Assembly: GCA_965228625.1 (NCBI GenBank)
Contig: OZ245829.1
Span: 3,410,001 to 3,474,000 of the forward strand
Length of the DNA stretch: 64,000 nucleotides
Direction: 5' to 3'
From: UBA2767 sp965228625
GTDB lineage: Bacteria > Pseudomonadota > Alphaproteobacteria > Rhizobiales > Methyloligellaceae
The notes beneath the pieces were generated by a model. It worked only from the letters and a program-made list of their open reading frames with translations. It was not told the DNA's origin and did not search any database. The stretch's first letter is position 1. Each line of letters begins with the position of its first letter. This document shows positions 45,608 through 54,687 of the stretch, piece after piece. The translations under genes were made by a program, and so were the position numbers.

Positions 45608-45673
45608 TGCATTGATCCAAATCGAACCGCAGCGGGTGGTCGCCGGCTCGCGATAGAAGCATGGACTGCCAGC

Positions 45674-46519
45674 TCAGTGCGACATCAGAACCGGCACCGT
45701 CATCGACTTCAGTATGTCGCGCGTCACGCCACCAAATATCAGCTCCCGGATCCGCGAGTGGCCATAGCAGCCCATCACGAGCAGATCGCAGGATTCATCG
45801 GCCAGCCGCGAGAGCAGGTCGTCGCCGAGGGAAATCTCCTTCGGATTTGACGTCATCGTCGAGGCTTCGACACCGTGCCGTGACAGCGCCTGCACGAAGT
45901 CGTGCGCGGACTCGAGGCTGTCCCTGCCGAGCAAATCCTCCGGATTCATCGTCAAGACGCGCACCTTTTTCGCTTGCCGCAGGATCGGCAGCGCATCGAA
46001 GGCCGCCCGTTCGGCCTCACGCTTCCCGTTCCACGCTACGACGATACGCTCGCCGATTGTCTTCGGTGGGATCCGATGCGGGATGAGCAGAACAGGCCGA
46101 CCGACCCCCAATACGATCTCGGCGGTGGGTTCGGGGTCGTCTTCGCCATCGGGGAATTGACCCATGACGATGAGGTCGGCGCAGGGCATGCGCTGCAGCG
46201 CCGCGGTGGAGATTATGCTTCGGGTCGACTGAACGCAGCGCCATTCGGTCTTGGCCTTGGCGTGCTTGCCCGCCTTCTCGATCGCGTCCGTGAACAGCTT
46301 CTCGACTTCGGCCGCGCGTTCGCGCAGGGCCTCTTCCTCCCGTTCAATCACCTCACCCGGCATTTCCGCGCCGATCAGCCCATACACGGCAACACGCGGA
46401 ATGGCATGCAGGCCGATCAGGAAGGCGTCGTGCTTACTTGCGAGCTGCAACGCAGATGCTGAAACCGCAGGCGCGCTTTCGGGAGTCGTCAGGCATGCGA
46501 CAACAGTCTTGAACGTCAT
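45674..46519 (-). CDS. tandem universal stress protein (UspA family)
   Basis: A 281-residue protein with two Usp domains. The first (1-140) begins FKTVVACLTTPESAPAVSAS. The second (about 150-281) ends with the ATP-binding signature MGCYGHSRIRELIFGGVTRD. Two-domain Usp proteins of this kind often respond to oxygen limitation or stationary phase. GGAGGAAGC precedes the ATG. A 42-residue membrane-protein gene lies just upstream on the same strand. Confidence 0.93.
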   Translation of the reverse strand: MTFKTVVACLTTPESAPAVSASALQLASKHDAFLIGLHAIPRVAVYGLIGAEMPGEVIEREEEALRERAAEVEKLFTDAIEKAGKHAKAKTEWRCVQSTRSIISTAALQRMPCADLIVMGQFPDGEDDPEPTAEIVLGVGRPVLLIPHRIPPKTIGERIVVAWNGKREAERAAFDALPILRQAKKVRVLTMNPEDLLGRDSLESAHDFVQALSRHGVEASTMTSNPKEISLGDDLLSRLADESCDLLVMGCYGHSRIRELIFGGVTRDILKSMTVPVLMSH

Positions 46520-46621
46520 GACGCTTCCTCCTTCTCTTGAGTTCGGCTCGGCATGGCGAACTGGTCATCGGGCATGCAGGATCGTAGGCCGAATTGCCCA
46601 GATCTTCCTTGTTCGCCTGTG

Positions 46622-46750
46622 TCAACTCAGCGACTTCCAGTAGTCGCGAAATCTCTTCGCAGCCCAACGCCATATGATCAAAGCGAGCAGGGTGCCGGCA
46701 AAAAGCGCGGCCAGCGCAATGACAACGGTCAACTGCGTGGATTCAGCCAT
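46622..46750 (-). CDS. 42-residue single-helix membrane protein
   Basis: The peptide starts MAESTQLTVVIALAALFAG, continues as a hydrophobic helix to LLALIIW, and ends in a basic, aromatic tail (RWAAKRFRDYWKS). The layout is that of CcoQ/CydX-like or other small membrane subunits, but I cannot assign it. GGAGGA lies 5-6 nt before the ATG, a strong Shine-Dalgarno. It is 102 bp upstream of the universal stress gene and could share its transcript from the FixK-like site at 46834. Confidence 0.62.
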   Translation of the reverse strand: MAESTQLTVVIALAALFAGTLLALIIWRWAAKRFRDYWKSLS

Positions 46751-47230
46751 CTGAATCCTCCATCGGCTCCAATCCGGATGCCGGTCACGTCGTTGTTCGT
46801 GTCAGAGCCTAGCCGAATGCACCGGTTGTCGCTTGGACCTAGATCAAAAGTCAGGCCGGAAATCTCGAGCCGCCACAGTGTTTCATGATGCAGCAAACCT
46901 GCGTTTGCCGGCGCAGCGGACACTCGTCGGCAATTGGGCCAAACATGTCCGACGGACATGCGCTTGGCCTTGCTTGCCCTCCGCGCGGCTGCGCGATTCC
47001 TGCGGGAGCCGGCGTGCCGGTCTGCCGCACAGAGAAGCCTGGACGCTGAGTGACGGTCGGGGTGCGCCACTATGCGGATTGGACTTTACCGGGCAGAAAG
47101 TGGAGGATAACGGCCAACGCGAAAGGGTGGTGTTTCGCCGCGTGTGCGAACGGTCACACGCGGGTCCCGTTCCGGGACGCGTTCCGAACCGTGAGGGAAA
47201 AGCCGCCACGCGTACGGGAAGGTATGGAAC
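46751..47230. other. divergent intergenic region with a FixK-like site
   Basis: About 480 bp between the leftward small-membrane/Usp genes and rightward glgC. TGGACCTAGATCAA at 46834-46847 matches the FixK form TTGATCYAGATCAA at 12 of 14 positions. Its centre is 90 bp from the small protein start. The rest contains no supported gene; glgC starts at a GTG at its right edge after GGTATGGAAC. Confidence 0.5.
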
Positions 47231-48523
47231 GTGGCAGAATCCGCAAGTTCCGCGGGACGCTTTGTCAGCCGTCTGACACAAAACACGATCGCCCTGGTGT
47301 TGGCGGGCGGGCGCGGCGAGCGACTCGGCGTACTGACCGAATGGCGGACCAAGCCCGCGGTACCTTTCGGCGGCAAGTTCCGCATCATCGATTTCACGCT
47401 TTCCAACTGCCTGAATTCCGGCATCCGCCGCATCTGCGTCCTGACGCAGTACAAGTCGCATTCGCTCATTCAGCACATCATGCAGGGCTGGGGCGGGTTG
47501 AACGCCGGTCACGGCGACTTCGTGGATATCCTCCCCGCACAGCAATGGCTCGACGATGAGTCCTGGTATCAGGGCACGGCCGACGCGGTCTTCCAGTCTC
47601 TCGACATCATCGAGGGGTACAGGCCGCAATATGCTCTGATCCTGGCCGGCGACCACATCTACGCCATGGACTACGGTGAGGCGCTCGCCGCACACGTGCG
47701 CACGAACGCCGACTTCACCATTGCCTGCAAGCCGGTTCCGAAAGAGGAAGCGACCCAGTTCGGCGTCATGGAAGTGGACGACACAATGCAGCTGGTCGGG
47801 TTTGAAGAGAAGCCGGACAAGCCCAAGACCCTGCCGGACGACCCCAAGACATCCCTGGTGAGCATGGGCATCTACGTGGCGTCCTTCGAGTATCTGCAGG
47901 CGCAGCTCAATCGTGATGCGGAGGACAAGAAATCATCGCACGACTTCGGCAAGGACATCATTCCCCATGCCCTGTCGAGCGGTCACCGGCTGATGGCCTA
48001 TCCGTTCGACCATGCCGCGACCGGCGGCGTCGGTTATTGGCGCGACGTCGGCACGATCGACGCCTACTACAAGGCCAGCCTGGAGGTCCTTTCGCCGCAG
48101 CCGGAGCTCGATCTGTACGATCCGAACTGGCCGATCCGCACCTACCAGCCGCAGCTTCCTGCGGCTCATTTCGTCGGCGCCGGGATGCTGTGCCGCGTCC
48201 AGGACGCAATGGTCAGCGGCGGCTGCGTGGTTTCGATGTCCAACCTCGACAACAGCCTCCTCTATTCCAACGTCAAGGTCGGCGAGGGGTGCGATCTTCA
48301 GGGCGTGCTTGCGCTTCCCGGTTGCGAGATCGGTCCGCGTTGCCAGCTGAAGAATGTCATCCTCGACAATGGTTGCGTGGTGCCCGAGAGGACCGTCATC
48401 GGCGAGGATCCCGCGGTCGACGCAGAACGGTTTCACGTCACGGAAGACGGCATCGTCGTCGTCAACCGCGAAATGCTCGGGCAGGAGGCCCTGTACGTGC
48501 CGACCTTCGCGGAAGACGGCTGA
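47231..48523 (+). CDS. glgC: glucose-1-phosphate adenylyltransferase
   Basis: A 430-residue ADP-glucose pyrophosphorylase, the first committed enzyme of bacterial glycogen synthesis. The nucleotide-binding start is LVLAGGRGERLGVLTEWRTK near 23, followed by KPAVPFGGKFRIIDFTLSNC, GTADAVFQS, and the substrate lysine region FEEKPDKPK. The C-terminal left-handed helix carries repeated V/I-G motifs. Length and motifs are complete. It begins with GTG. No glgA, glgB or glgX lies beside it; instead a leftward sucrose-phosphate synthase-like gene converges on its end. Confidence 0.96.
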   Translation: MAESASSAGRFVSRLTQNTIALVLAGGRGERLGVLTEWRTKPAVPFGGKFRIIDFTLSNCLNSGIRRICVLTQYKSHSLIQHIMQGWGGLNAGHGDFVDILPAQQWLDDESWYQGTADAVFQSLDIIEGYRPQYALILAGDHIYAMDYGEALAAHVRTNADFTIACKPVPKEEATQFGVMEVDDTMQLVGFEEKPDKPKTLPDDPKTSLVSMGIYVASFEYLQAQLNRDAEDKKSSHDFGKDIIPHALSSGHRLMAYPFDHAATGGVGYWRDVGTIDAYYKASLEVLSPQPELDLYDPNWPIRTYQPQLPAAHFVGAGMLCRVQDAMVSGGCVVSMSNLDNSLLYSNVKVGEGCDLQGVLALPGCEIGPRCQLKNVILDNGCVVPERTVIGEDPAVDAERFHVTEDGIVVVNREMLGQEALYVPTFAEDG

Positions 48524-48538
48524 CGCTCAGATCACGCT

Positions 48539-49954
48539 TCAGCGTGCGGCCAGATATGCGGCGATCCGGTCTGACGCGTCGGGCGCAGGGACTTCGTCCG
48601 CTTTGCCGCGGGCTGCGGCGAGCCCCTTCTCAATCGTCTCCAGATAGCGTTCGGCCGTTCGTTCCCAGGTGTAGGTCGCGAGAACGCGCGCCCGCGCGCG
48701 GGCGGCAAGGTCAGGCTGGCTGTTGAGGGCGTCGATCAGGCCGCGGGCGATATCGGCGGACGATGACGGATCGACAAGCACGCCCGATCCGTCGGCAAAG
48801 ATCTCCGACGGCCCGCCATTGCGTGTCGCGACGCAGGCGAGACCGCAGGCGGCCGCTTCGATCGGCGCGAGCCCGAACGGCTCATAGAACGCCGTCAGCG
48901 CAAAAACGCCTCCGCCCCGCGCGACGGCCCGATAGGTCGCCGCGAGTGCCCGCTGCGAAGGGATATTCAGGAATCTCACTCTGTCGCGCAGTCCCGCGTC
49001 TTCGATCGTCTGCAGAATGGGCGCCATCACCGCGCGCTCGCCCGCTTCAAGGGAATCCAGTTCCGCGAATGGATCATCGATGCCACGGAAGCAGAGGATC
49101 AGGCCGGCCTTCTCCCGCAGGTCCTCGGACCCGGCGAACGCCTGGACGATACCAAGGGTGTTCTTTTTCTCATCGAGCCGGTTGGAGACGATCACGAAGG
49201 GCTGCGCCGCCTGCGCAATGTCCTTCAGCAGGCCTTCGGCCAGATCCGCGTCCAGCTTGTCCGTATCCGTGGTGAAAATCCGCGTGTTGACCCCGGGCGG
49301 AATGACCTCGAACCGGTTATCGTCCTCCACGTCGATGGCGCCGGCATAGAGCGGATGCGCATATTGTTCGCGGCGTTCCTGCTCCGTGGACGTGATCACG
49401 CGGAAGGCGCGGGCCATGGAGAGCCGTTCAGCCGCGATCCTTCGGGAAAACCGGAACCGCGCCTCGATCTGATCCGCATTCGCCTGCGTCATGCCGAGCT
49501 TGTCGAGCTTCTGCGCGCCGAGCGAGTGGCCGGTAAAGGTGAACCGTATCCCTTGCTCCTGTTCGAGCAGGCACGCGCAATATCCCCCGTCAGCATAGTG
49601 AGCCGTCGCGAAATCGGGCATGTCGCCGCCGTAAAATTCACGGGCCTTCTCAACGAACTCCGCCATGTGCGGCCACAGGCGTTCCTTGTTGAGGAAAAGC
49701 GGACCCCCGCAGTCAAGCCGTACGATGCGCAGATTGGCGCTGTTGCCCGGGTAGCGGTCGATTGCGCCGGAGAACTCCGGCCAGTCCGGGTCCTCGATCC
49801 GCCGGGTGAGGATGTCGACCTTGTGGCCCATCGCTGCCATGGCGCATGCCACTTCCTTGACGTAGACGAGCTGTCCGCCGAAATCCGGGTGCTCCGTGAG
49901 GTGGGAGTCCTCCGGGTCGAAATTGCCTTGGGGGTTGAGGAAAGCGACGTGCAT
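48539..49954 (-). CDS. GT4 glycosyltransferase of the sucrose-/mannosylfructose-phosphate synthase type
   Basis: A 471-residue retaining glycosyltransferase. The N-terminal HPDFGGQLVYVKEVACAMA and the C-terminal E-x7-E region FYEPFGLAPIEAAACGL are typical of the sucrose synthase/SPS branch of GT4. The length is close to mannosylfructose-phosphate synthase of Agrobacterium and to bacterial SPS. It would couple a nucleotide sugar to fructose 6-phosphate. No dedicated phosphatase is next to it. The neighbouring P-loop kinase, HIT-like phosphorylase and PPi-phosphofructokinase also handle sugar phosphates or nucleotides, supporting a disaccharide or storage role. Confidence 0.87.
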   Translation of the reverse strand: MHVAFLNPQGNFDPEDSHLTEHPDFGGQLVYVKEVACAMAAMGHKVDILTRRIEDPDWPEFSGAIDRYPGNSANLRIVRLDCGGPLFLNKERLWPHMAEFVEKAREFYGGDMPDFATAHYADGGYCACLLEQEQGIRFTFTGHSLGAQKLDKLGMTQANADQIEARFRFSRRIAAERLSMARAFRVITSTEQERREQYAHPLYAGAIDVEDDNRFEVIPPGVNTRIFTTDTDKLDADLAEGLLKDIAQAAQPFVIVSNRLDEKKNTLGIVQAFAGSEDLREKAGLILCFRGIDDPFAELDSLEAGERAVMAPILQTIEDAGLRDRVRFLNIPSQRALAATYRAVARGGGVFALTAFYEPFGLAPIEAAACGLACVATRNGGPSEIFADGSGVLVDPSSSADIARGLIDALNSQPDLAARARARVLATYTWERTAERYLETIEKGLAAARGKADEVPAPDASDRIAAYLAAR

Positions 49955-49979
49955 GCGATGACGTGACAGGAGAAGAGCT

Positions 49980-50630
49980 TCAGGCCGGAACCGTCACGTC
50001 ATAGTCCGATTCGACGATGATGTCCGCGCGCGGCTTGTGGGATGAAATGATCCCGTGTTCGATCTCGAGAACGCGATCGATGAACGGATCGAGCTCCGAC
50101 GCGTCGCGCATCCGTTTCTCCCGATGCTTTCGGGTCTCGTGATAGGTGCGGTCGATGAAGACATGCGTCCGGCAGTTTTCTAGACATGTCGTGTAGGTGC
50201 CCTCGGCAATAAGGACCTGCGCCGGGCCGAAGCCAAGGACCTCGCTGCCGATGCTGTCGCTGGCGTAATCCACCAGCGGTTTCTCGACCTGTTTCTCGCC
50301 GACAAGGAATGCCCCGGCATGTTCATCCATCAGGTCGAGGCGAACCTCCTGCGTCCCGACCCAGCCGATGTCCTTGCGGCGGGTGAGGTCGTTGGTCTTC
50401 GGCGGATGGACGAAGTAATCGTCCTGCTGAAGGATGACGCACTCGATGCCGTGCGCGCCCAAGGCTTCACTTAGTGCGACGGCGGTCTCCGATTTGCCGC
50501 TCCCCGACTGACCGGCGATCGATACGGTGTGACGCCCGTTTTTGCCTTCAAGCACCGGCAGCAGCAGTGGCACGATGCCGGACGCGGCTTTGCGGTGATG
50601 CGCCTCGACGACGACCGAATCCCCCTTCAT
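49980..50630 (-). CDS. P-loop kinase of the uridine kinase/phosphoribulokinase type
   Basis: A 216-residue protein. Walker A GQSGSGKSETAVAL lies near 40-53 and a lid-like region follows with QQDDYFVHPPKTNDLTRRKD. VLIAEGTYTTCLENC is the Walker B-like strand, and FIDRTYHETRKHREKRMRD supplies basic residues. Its fold is that of uridine kinase, phosphoribulokinase and glycerate kinase relatives, so the acceptor could be a nucleoside or a sugar acid. It ends 25 bp before the GT4 gene on the same strand, so the two are probably co-transcribed. Confidence 0.75.
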   Translation of the reverse strand: MKGDSVVVEAHHRKAASGIVPLLLPVLEGKNGRHTVSIAGQSGSGKSETAVALSEALGAHGIECVILQQDDYFVHPPKTNDLTRRKDIGWVGTQEVRLDLMDEHAGAFLVGEKQVEKPLVDYASDSIGSEVLGFGPAQVLIAEGTYTTCLENCRTHVFIDRTYHETRKHREKRMRDASELDPFIDRVLEIEHGIISSHKPRADIIVESDYDVTVPA

Positions 50631-50849
50631 GGCAGCCCTTTCCGTTAATGATTCCAGCCAAATGTGAACAATATTTATTCACCTTGGCGGCGCAATTCCG
50701 TTTGGCAGATTCCCGCGAAGATAATAATTTTGGGTCCAGCGAGACACCGCACGGCAACAGATCATACAGGGACTGCGGCGTTGTCGCGAATGGTTCAATC
50801 GAGTCGCGTAATCAGCCAAGCGACACCTGTTCTGTCGTGGGACGCAGCA

Positions 50850-51878
50850 ATGACGCCTGAGTACCAGAAAGCCTGGTCGGACCTGAATGTCCACCTGCGC
50901 GCCGTTGAGCAGGGCGCAGGTCTGGTATCAGCCATGCAGGAGCTGGAGACGTACCACGTCCGGAGCGGTTTCATTCGGGACGACCTGCGGGACGTCGAAC
51001 GGCGGACGTTCTACGATCCCGACGACGAGACGCGCTTTTTTCGCGTGCAGTACAATCCCCGGCGCGCACAGCGGTTTGCCGGCTCGGGCCGGTCCCGTGA
51101 ACGGCGCGTTTCGAGTAATGGCGGTTGTTTCCTTTGCCGGGAAAATATCGAGGTGCAACAGAAGGGCAACCAGCTCGGCTATCAGATCGAGAGCGGCGAC
51201 CGCAGCTATATCGCGCTGACGAATCCGTTTCCGCTGCTTCCCGTTCATATCGTGATCGCCTCACGCGAGCATGTGCCGCAGGAGTGGGGGTTCCGCGATC
51301 CGGCCCGTCTCGGGGCGGATGTCCTGATGGCCGACGCGGTCGCCTTCGCCGACCGTATGCCGGGACACGTGGTTTTCTACAATGGCGTCGACGCGGGAGC
51401 GTCAATCCCGCAACATCTGCATTTCCAGTGCGTGGCCCGCCCGAGTGACGAGGACCCGTTCCCGCTCGAAATCGCCGCCGAAGACGTTGGTGGCGAGGTC
51501 GACGGCCCGGCTGTGGTGGCGGACTATCCGCTCGATGTCGCAGTCTGGAGAGGAACGGCGGCGGACGTGACGGCGCGTGCGTCGGACTGGATTACGCATT
51601 GGGGCGCGCGCAATCGCGCGCGGCTCGATGACCTCTCCGCCAACATCATCGCATCGCGTGCGCAGGAGGGAGACGGGATCGTGTTGTATTTCGTGCCCCG
51701 CAGCCGGACCAAACAGAAACCGCAAGGGTTTTCCGGACTGATCGGCGGTTTGGAAGTGCTCGGGGAGATCGTTCTTTCCAGCCCGGATGACAAGGCCCAG
51801 CTCGACGCGGGCGAAATCGACTATTTCGGCCTGGAAGCCATTCTGGCGAGCGTACGTACGCCAATCGAAGCTGATTAA
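50850..51878 (+). CDS. HIT-like nucleotide phosphorylase (DUF4922 type)
   Basis: About 342 residues from the ATG at 50850. Upstream sequence in the same frame lacks domain character. A zinc-like motif NGGCFLCREN lies near 92. The active-site block GASIPQHLHFQCVARP near 188 is a H-x-H-type nucleotidyl transferase/HIT motif. Relatives include Ap4A phosphorylase and GDP-glucose phosphorylase, which transfer nucleotidyl groups. It lies 84 bp upstream of the PPi-phosphofructokinase gene on the same strand. Substrate is uncertain. Confidence 0.78.
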   Translation: MTPEYQKAWSDLNVHLRAVEQGAGLVSAMQELETYHVRSGFIRDDLRDVERRTFYDPDDETRFFRVQYNPRRAQRFAGSGRSRERRVSSNGGCFLCRENIEVQQKGNQLGYQIESGDRSYIALTNPFPLLPVHIVIASREHVPQEWGFRDPARLGADVLMADAVAFADRMPGHVVFYNGVDAGASIPQHLHFQCVARPSDEDPFPLEIAAEDVGGEVDGPAVVADYPLDVAVWRGTAADVTARASDWITHWGARNRARLDDLSANIIASRAQEGDGIVLYFVPRSRTKQKPQGFSGLIGGLEVLGEIVLSSPDDKAQLDAGEIDYFGLEAILASVRTPIEAD

Positions 51879-51962
51879 CGGGAAAGTGGTCTTTCCGCAG
51901 GATTGCCGCGTACTGAGAACGGCGCCAACCTGCGCACGACCTGTGACGGGTGGAGGGGATAC

Positions 51963-53117
51963 ATGCATCTGGGAATCCTGACGGGCGGTGGTGACGTGCC
52001 CGGACTGAACCCTGCGATAAAAGCGGTGGTGAACGAGGCCCACGCGCGTGGATGGCGGGTCACCGGCTTTCGCCGCGGGTGGGCGGGTCCGGTCCATTCC
52101 GACCCGAAGGATCTTGAAGGGACGGCGCATGCGCGCATGATCCTGACGCCTGAAGACGTGCGCAGCATCGACCGCACGGGCGGGACAATCCTGCACACCT
52201 CGCGGACCAACCCCTCGCGAATCCACCCTTCAGATCTTCCCGATTTTCACGGCCTTAAGGCGCCGTCGCCGGACGCGGAGAAGATCGACATCACCGAGCA
52301 TGTTCTGGAGGTTCTGGCCGCATTGGAGATCGATGTTCTGATCGCCATTGGCGGCGACGACACGTTGTCCTACGCGTCGCGAATCCACAATGAAGGCATG
52401 CAGACCCTCTGTATCCCGAAGACCATGGACAACGACGTCTTCGGCACCGACTACTGCATCGGGTTCTCGACCTGCGTGACCCGTTCGGTCGAGCTGATCA
52501 ACCGGCTGCGCACCTCCGCCGGCAGTCACGAACGGATGCTCGTGGTCGAGATGTTTGGACGCAACTGCGGCCTGACCGCCCTGATGGCGGGCTATCTTGC
52601 CGATGTCGATCGCACGCTGATTGCCGAAGTGCCGTTCGATCTCGACAAGCTTGCCGGTCTGATGATGGAGGATCGGGCACGCGCCACGTCACGATACGCC
52701 ATCGCTGTCGTTTCGGAGGGTGCGAGCGCCACGGGCGAGGATATCATCGAGTCGGGTCCCGCGGACGCCTATGGCCACCGCAAGCTCGGCGGCATCAGCA
52801 TCCGCGTCGGAGAGGAGCTCAAGGCCCGCACCGGCGTCAACGTCATGGTCCAGAATCTGGGCTACCTGCTGCGCTCGGGCGCACCCGACGCGGTCGACCT
52901 CATGGTGCCGAAAAACTACGGCACCATGGCCGTGCGCCTCATCGAGGAGGGAACGACCGGCGTGATGGTCGCGGTGGAAAACGGGTGCTACACGACGAAG
53001 CCCGCCGACATCAGCACCAAGGGCAAACGCCGCGTCGACATCGACACGATGTATGACGTCGAAGCTTACCGTCCACGCATCGCCGCACTACGCGGTGAGC
53101 CGATGTTGCTGCGGTAA
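51963..53117 (+). CDS. pfp: pyrophosphate-dependent 6-phosphofructokinase
   Basis: A 384-residue phosphofructokinase from the ATG at 51963, where the fold begins (MHLGILTGGGDVPGLNPAIK). Two diagnostic positions point to pyrophosphate as donor: GGDD at 130-133 (ATP enzymes have GGDG) and Lys153 in PKTMDND (ATP enzymes have PGTIDND). The reversible PPi enzyme interconverts fructose 6-phosphate and 1,6-bisphosphate, linking the GT4 substrate to glycolysis or gluconeogenesis. This residue code is established for the family; activity here is inferred. Confidence 0.9.
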   Translation: MHLGILTGGGDVPGLNPAIKAVVNEAHARGWRVTGFRRGWAGPVHSDPKDLEGTAHARMILTPEDVRSIDRTGGTILHTSRTNPSRIHPSDLPDFHGLKAPSPDAEKIDITEHVLEVLAALEIDVLIAIGGDDTLSYASRIHNEGMQTLCIPKTMDNDVFGTDYCIGFSTCVTRSVELINRLRTSAGSHERMLVVEMFGRNCGLTALMAGYLADVDRTLIAEVPFDLDKLAGLMMEDRARATSRYAIAVVSEGASATGEDIIESGPADAYGHRKLGGISIRVGEELKARTGVNVMVQNLGYLLRSGAPDAVDLMVPKNYGTMAVRLIEEGTTGVMVAVENGCYTTKPADISTKGKRRVDIDTMYDVEAYRPRIAALRGEPMLLR

Positions 53118-53128
53118 CGCGCCATAGG

Positions 53129-54418
53129 CTATCGATCCGTGACCGCCTTGCGGACGTGGCGTATGCCCCAGGCCACGAAGAGCAGCACGGGCACAATACT
53201 GACCGCGGTCACCAGCGTTTCGCTCCATGGGATCAAACCGGCCTGCTTCGCGCCCTTGGCGGCATAACCCACAAGACCGACGATGTAATAGGTGATCGCC
53301 GCAATCGACAGGCCTTCAACCGTCTGCTGCAGGCGCAGTTGAAGCTGCGCGCGCCGGTTCATGCTTTCCAGAAGCGCCTGGTTCTGCTTCTCGCGTGTAA
53401 TATCAACGCGCGTCGAAAGCAGTTGCGTCGCGCGCGCCACACGCTCGGAGATGATGCTCAACCTGTTTGCAGTCGACTCGCACGTTTTCATCGCCGGCAG
53501 CAGGCGCCGTTCGGTGAACTCGGCAAATGTCTGAAGCCCCTCGATGCGTTGCTCGCGCATCTCTGCGATGCGGTAGTCCACCAGTTCCGCATACGCTTTC
53601 GCGGCCGAGAACCTGAACTGGCTTCCCGTGTGCTGACGCACGATGTCGGCATGAAGCAATGTCAGCCGGTCGAGAAGCGCAGGCTCTTGCGCCTGGTCGG
53701 CATCGCGCATCTCGGACGTGATTTCGGTCAGCTCGCGCTCGAACTGCCCGAGCATCGGCGTCAATGAACGCGCCACGGGCAAGGCGAGCAATGCCAGCAC
53801 GCGGTAGGTATCGATTTCCAGCAACCGTTGCACCGTCCGCCCACGCTGATGTGGCGTAAGGCCGTTCTCGAAGACCAGCATCCGGCCGAACCCGTCCGCA
53901 TGGATGCGGAAGTCGGTGAACGCGAGGCCACGTCCTCCGGCAATCTCCGAACCGATCACCATGTTCCCGGAGAAGTGCTGGTGAGAAAGCTTGTTTTCGT
54001 CCGGCCGTCCACGTGGGCGCGGAACGAGTTCCAGATTGTTCGCTGCAAGCACTTCGCCCGAGAGAGTCTCGAGCCAATCGTTCGGAACACTTGACAGAGC
54101 CATGCCGGAAAAGACGTCGGTCCCGTCCTTCGCCGGCGTTATGAACCAGTATCTCGTGAATTCCGTGTGCCGTTCCCACTTGAGACGAAAGGGCCCGAGG
54201 TCGCAACTGTAGTGCCGTGCGCCTTCGGCCGGAGGCTCCACGCCAAACCGCTCGCACAAATCCTGCACCGGCGCCATGTCCAGATCGTCGAGGAGAACAA
54301 GATAGGTGATGCGTGCGCGTTCGGTCAGCGCCTCCGGCGGCCGCGCATGAGCTTCATTGTTTATGCTCAGCCGTGCCGGATGATCAGGCGGCAAAGCCAC
54401 GCCTTCGGTTCCAAGCAT
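53129..54418 (-). CDS. DUF3422-family membrane-associated protein
   Basis: A 429-residue protein of a family common in alphaproteobacteria. A soluble N-terminal part (INNEAHARPPEALTERARIT, FTRYWFITPAKDG) is followed by a long helical region (residues 225-360 with ERELTEITSEMRDADQAQEP and LLSTRVDITREKQNQALLES). Two C-terminal helices lie near 368-388 and 402-420 (SIAAITYYIVGLVGYAAKG). It resembles membrane-anchored sensors or lipid-binding proteins in outline; its function is not known. It diverges from phnC. Confidence 0.83.
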   Translation of the reverse strand: MLGTEGVALPPDHPARLSINNEAHARPPEALTERARITYLVLLDDLDMAPVQDLCERFGVEPPAEGARHYSCDLGPFRLKWERHTEFTRYWFITPAKDGTDVFSGMALSSVPNDWLETLSGEVLAANNLELVPRPRGRPDENKLSHQHFSGNMVIGSEIAGGRGLAFTDFRIHADGFGRMLVFENGLTPHQRGRTVQRLLEIDTYRVLALLALPVARSLTPMLGQFERELTEITSEMRDADQAQEPALLDRLTLLHADIVRQHTGSQFRFSAAKAYAELVDYRIAEMREQRIEGLQTFAEFTERRLLPAMKTCESTANRLSIISERVARATQLLSTRVDITREKQNQALLESMNRRAQLQLRLQQTVEGLSIAAITYYIVGLVGYAAKGAKQAGLIPWSETLVTAVSIVPVLLFVAWGIRHVRKAVTDR

Positions 54419-54687
54419 GATCGTTCAATCGTCCAGTTGCTGTTGCGAGGCGTGGTCCACAATGAGGACCAAAACCCCCTGCACTTTCAAGCGGTATCGC
54501 AGGCGCGCGCATCAACTGTCAAAACCAATCTCGCCGCCCCAATTGTCGCAGATACCCTCGGCGCAACGATTTTGGACACCTTCTCCACAGTGCTCCGGAG
54601 CGACGCTGGCTTTAACACGTGTGTCACATGCCATTGCTAAGGGGAGGCTCATTGCGACGGGGTTCCAACAATTAAAGAGGGCAAGCG

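Noticed and set aside
45612..45625. TTGATCCAAATCGA, a FixK-like site at the CheR start
   Set aside because: Only 12 of 14 bases match and it is 5 bp from the start codon, too close for activation; kept out of the regulon.
54511..54530. Possible Pho box upstream of phnC (CTGTCAAAACC)
   Set aside because: Only one CTGTCA-like half-site is present; a second repeat 11 bp away is not recognisable.
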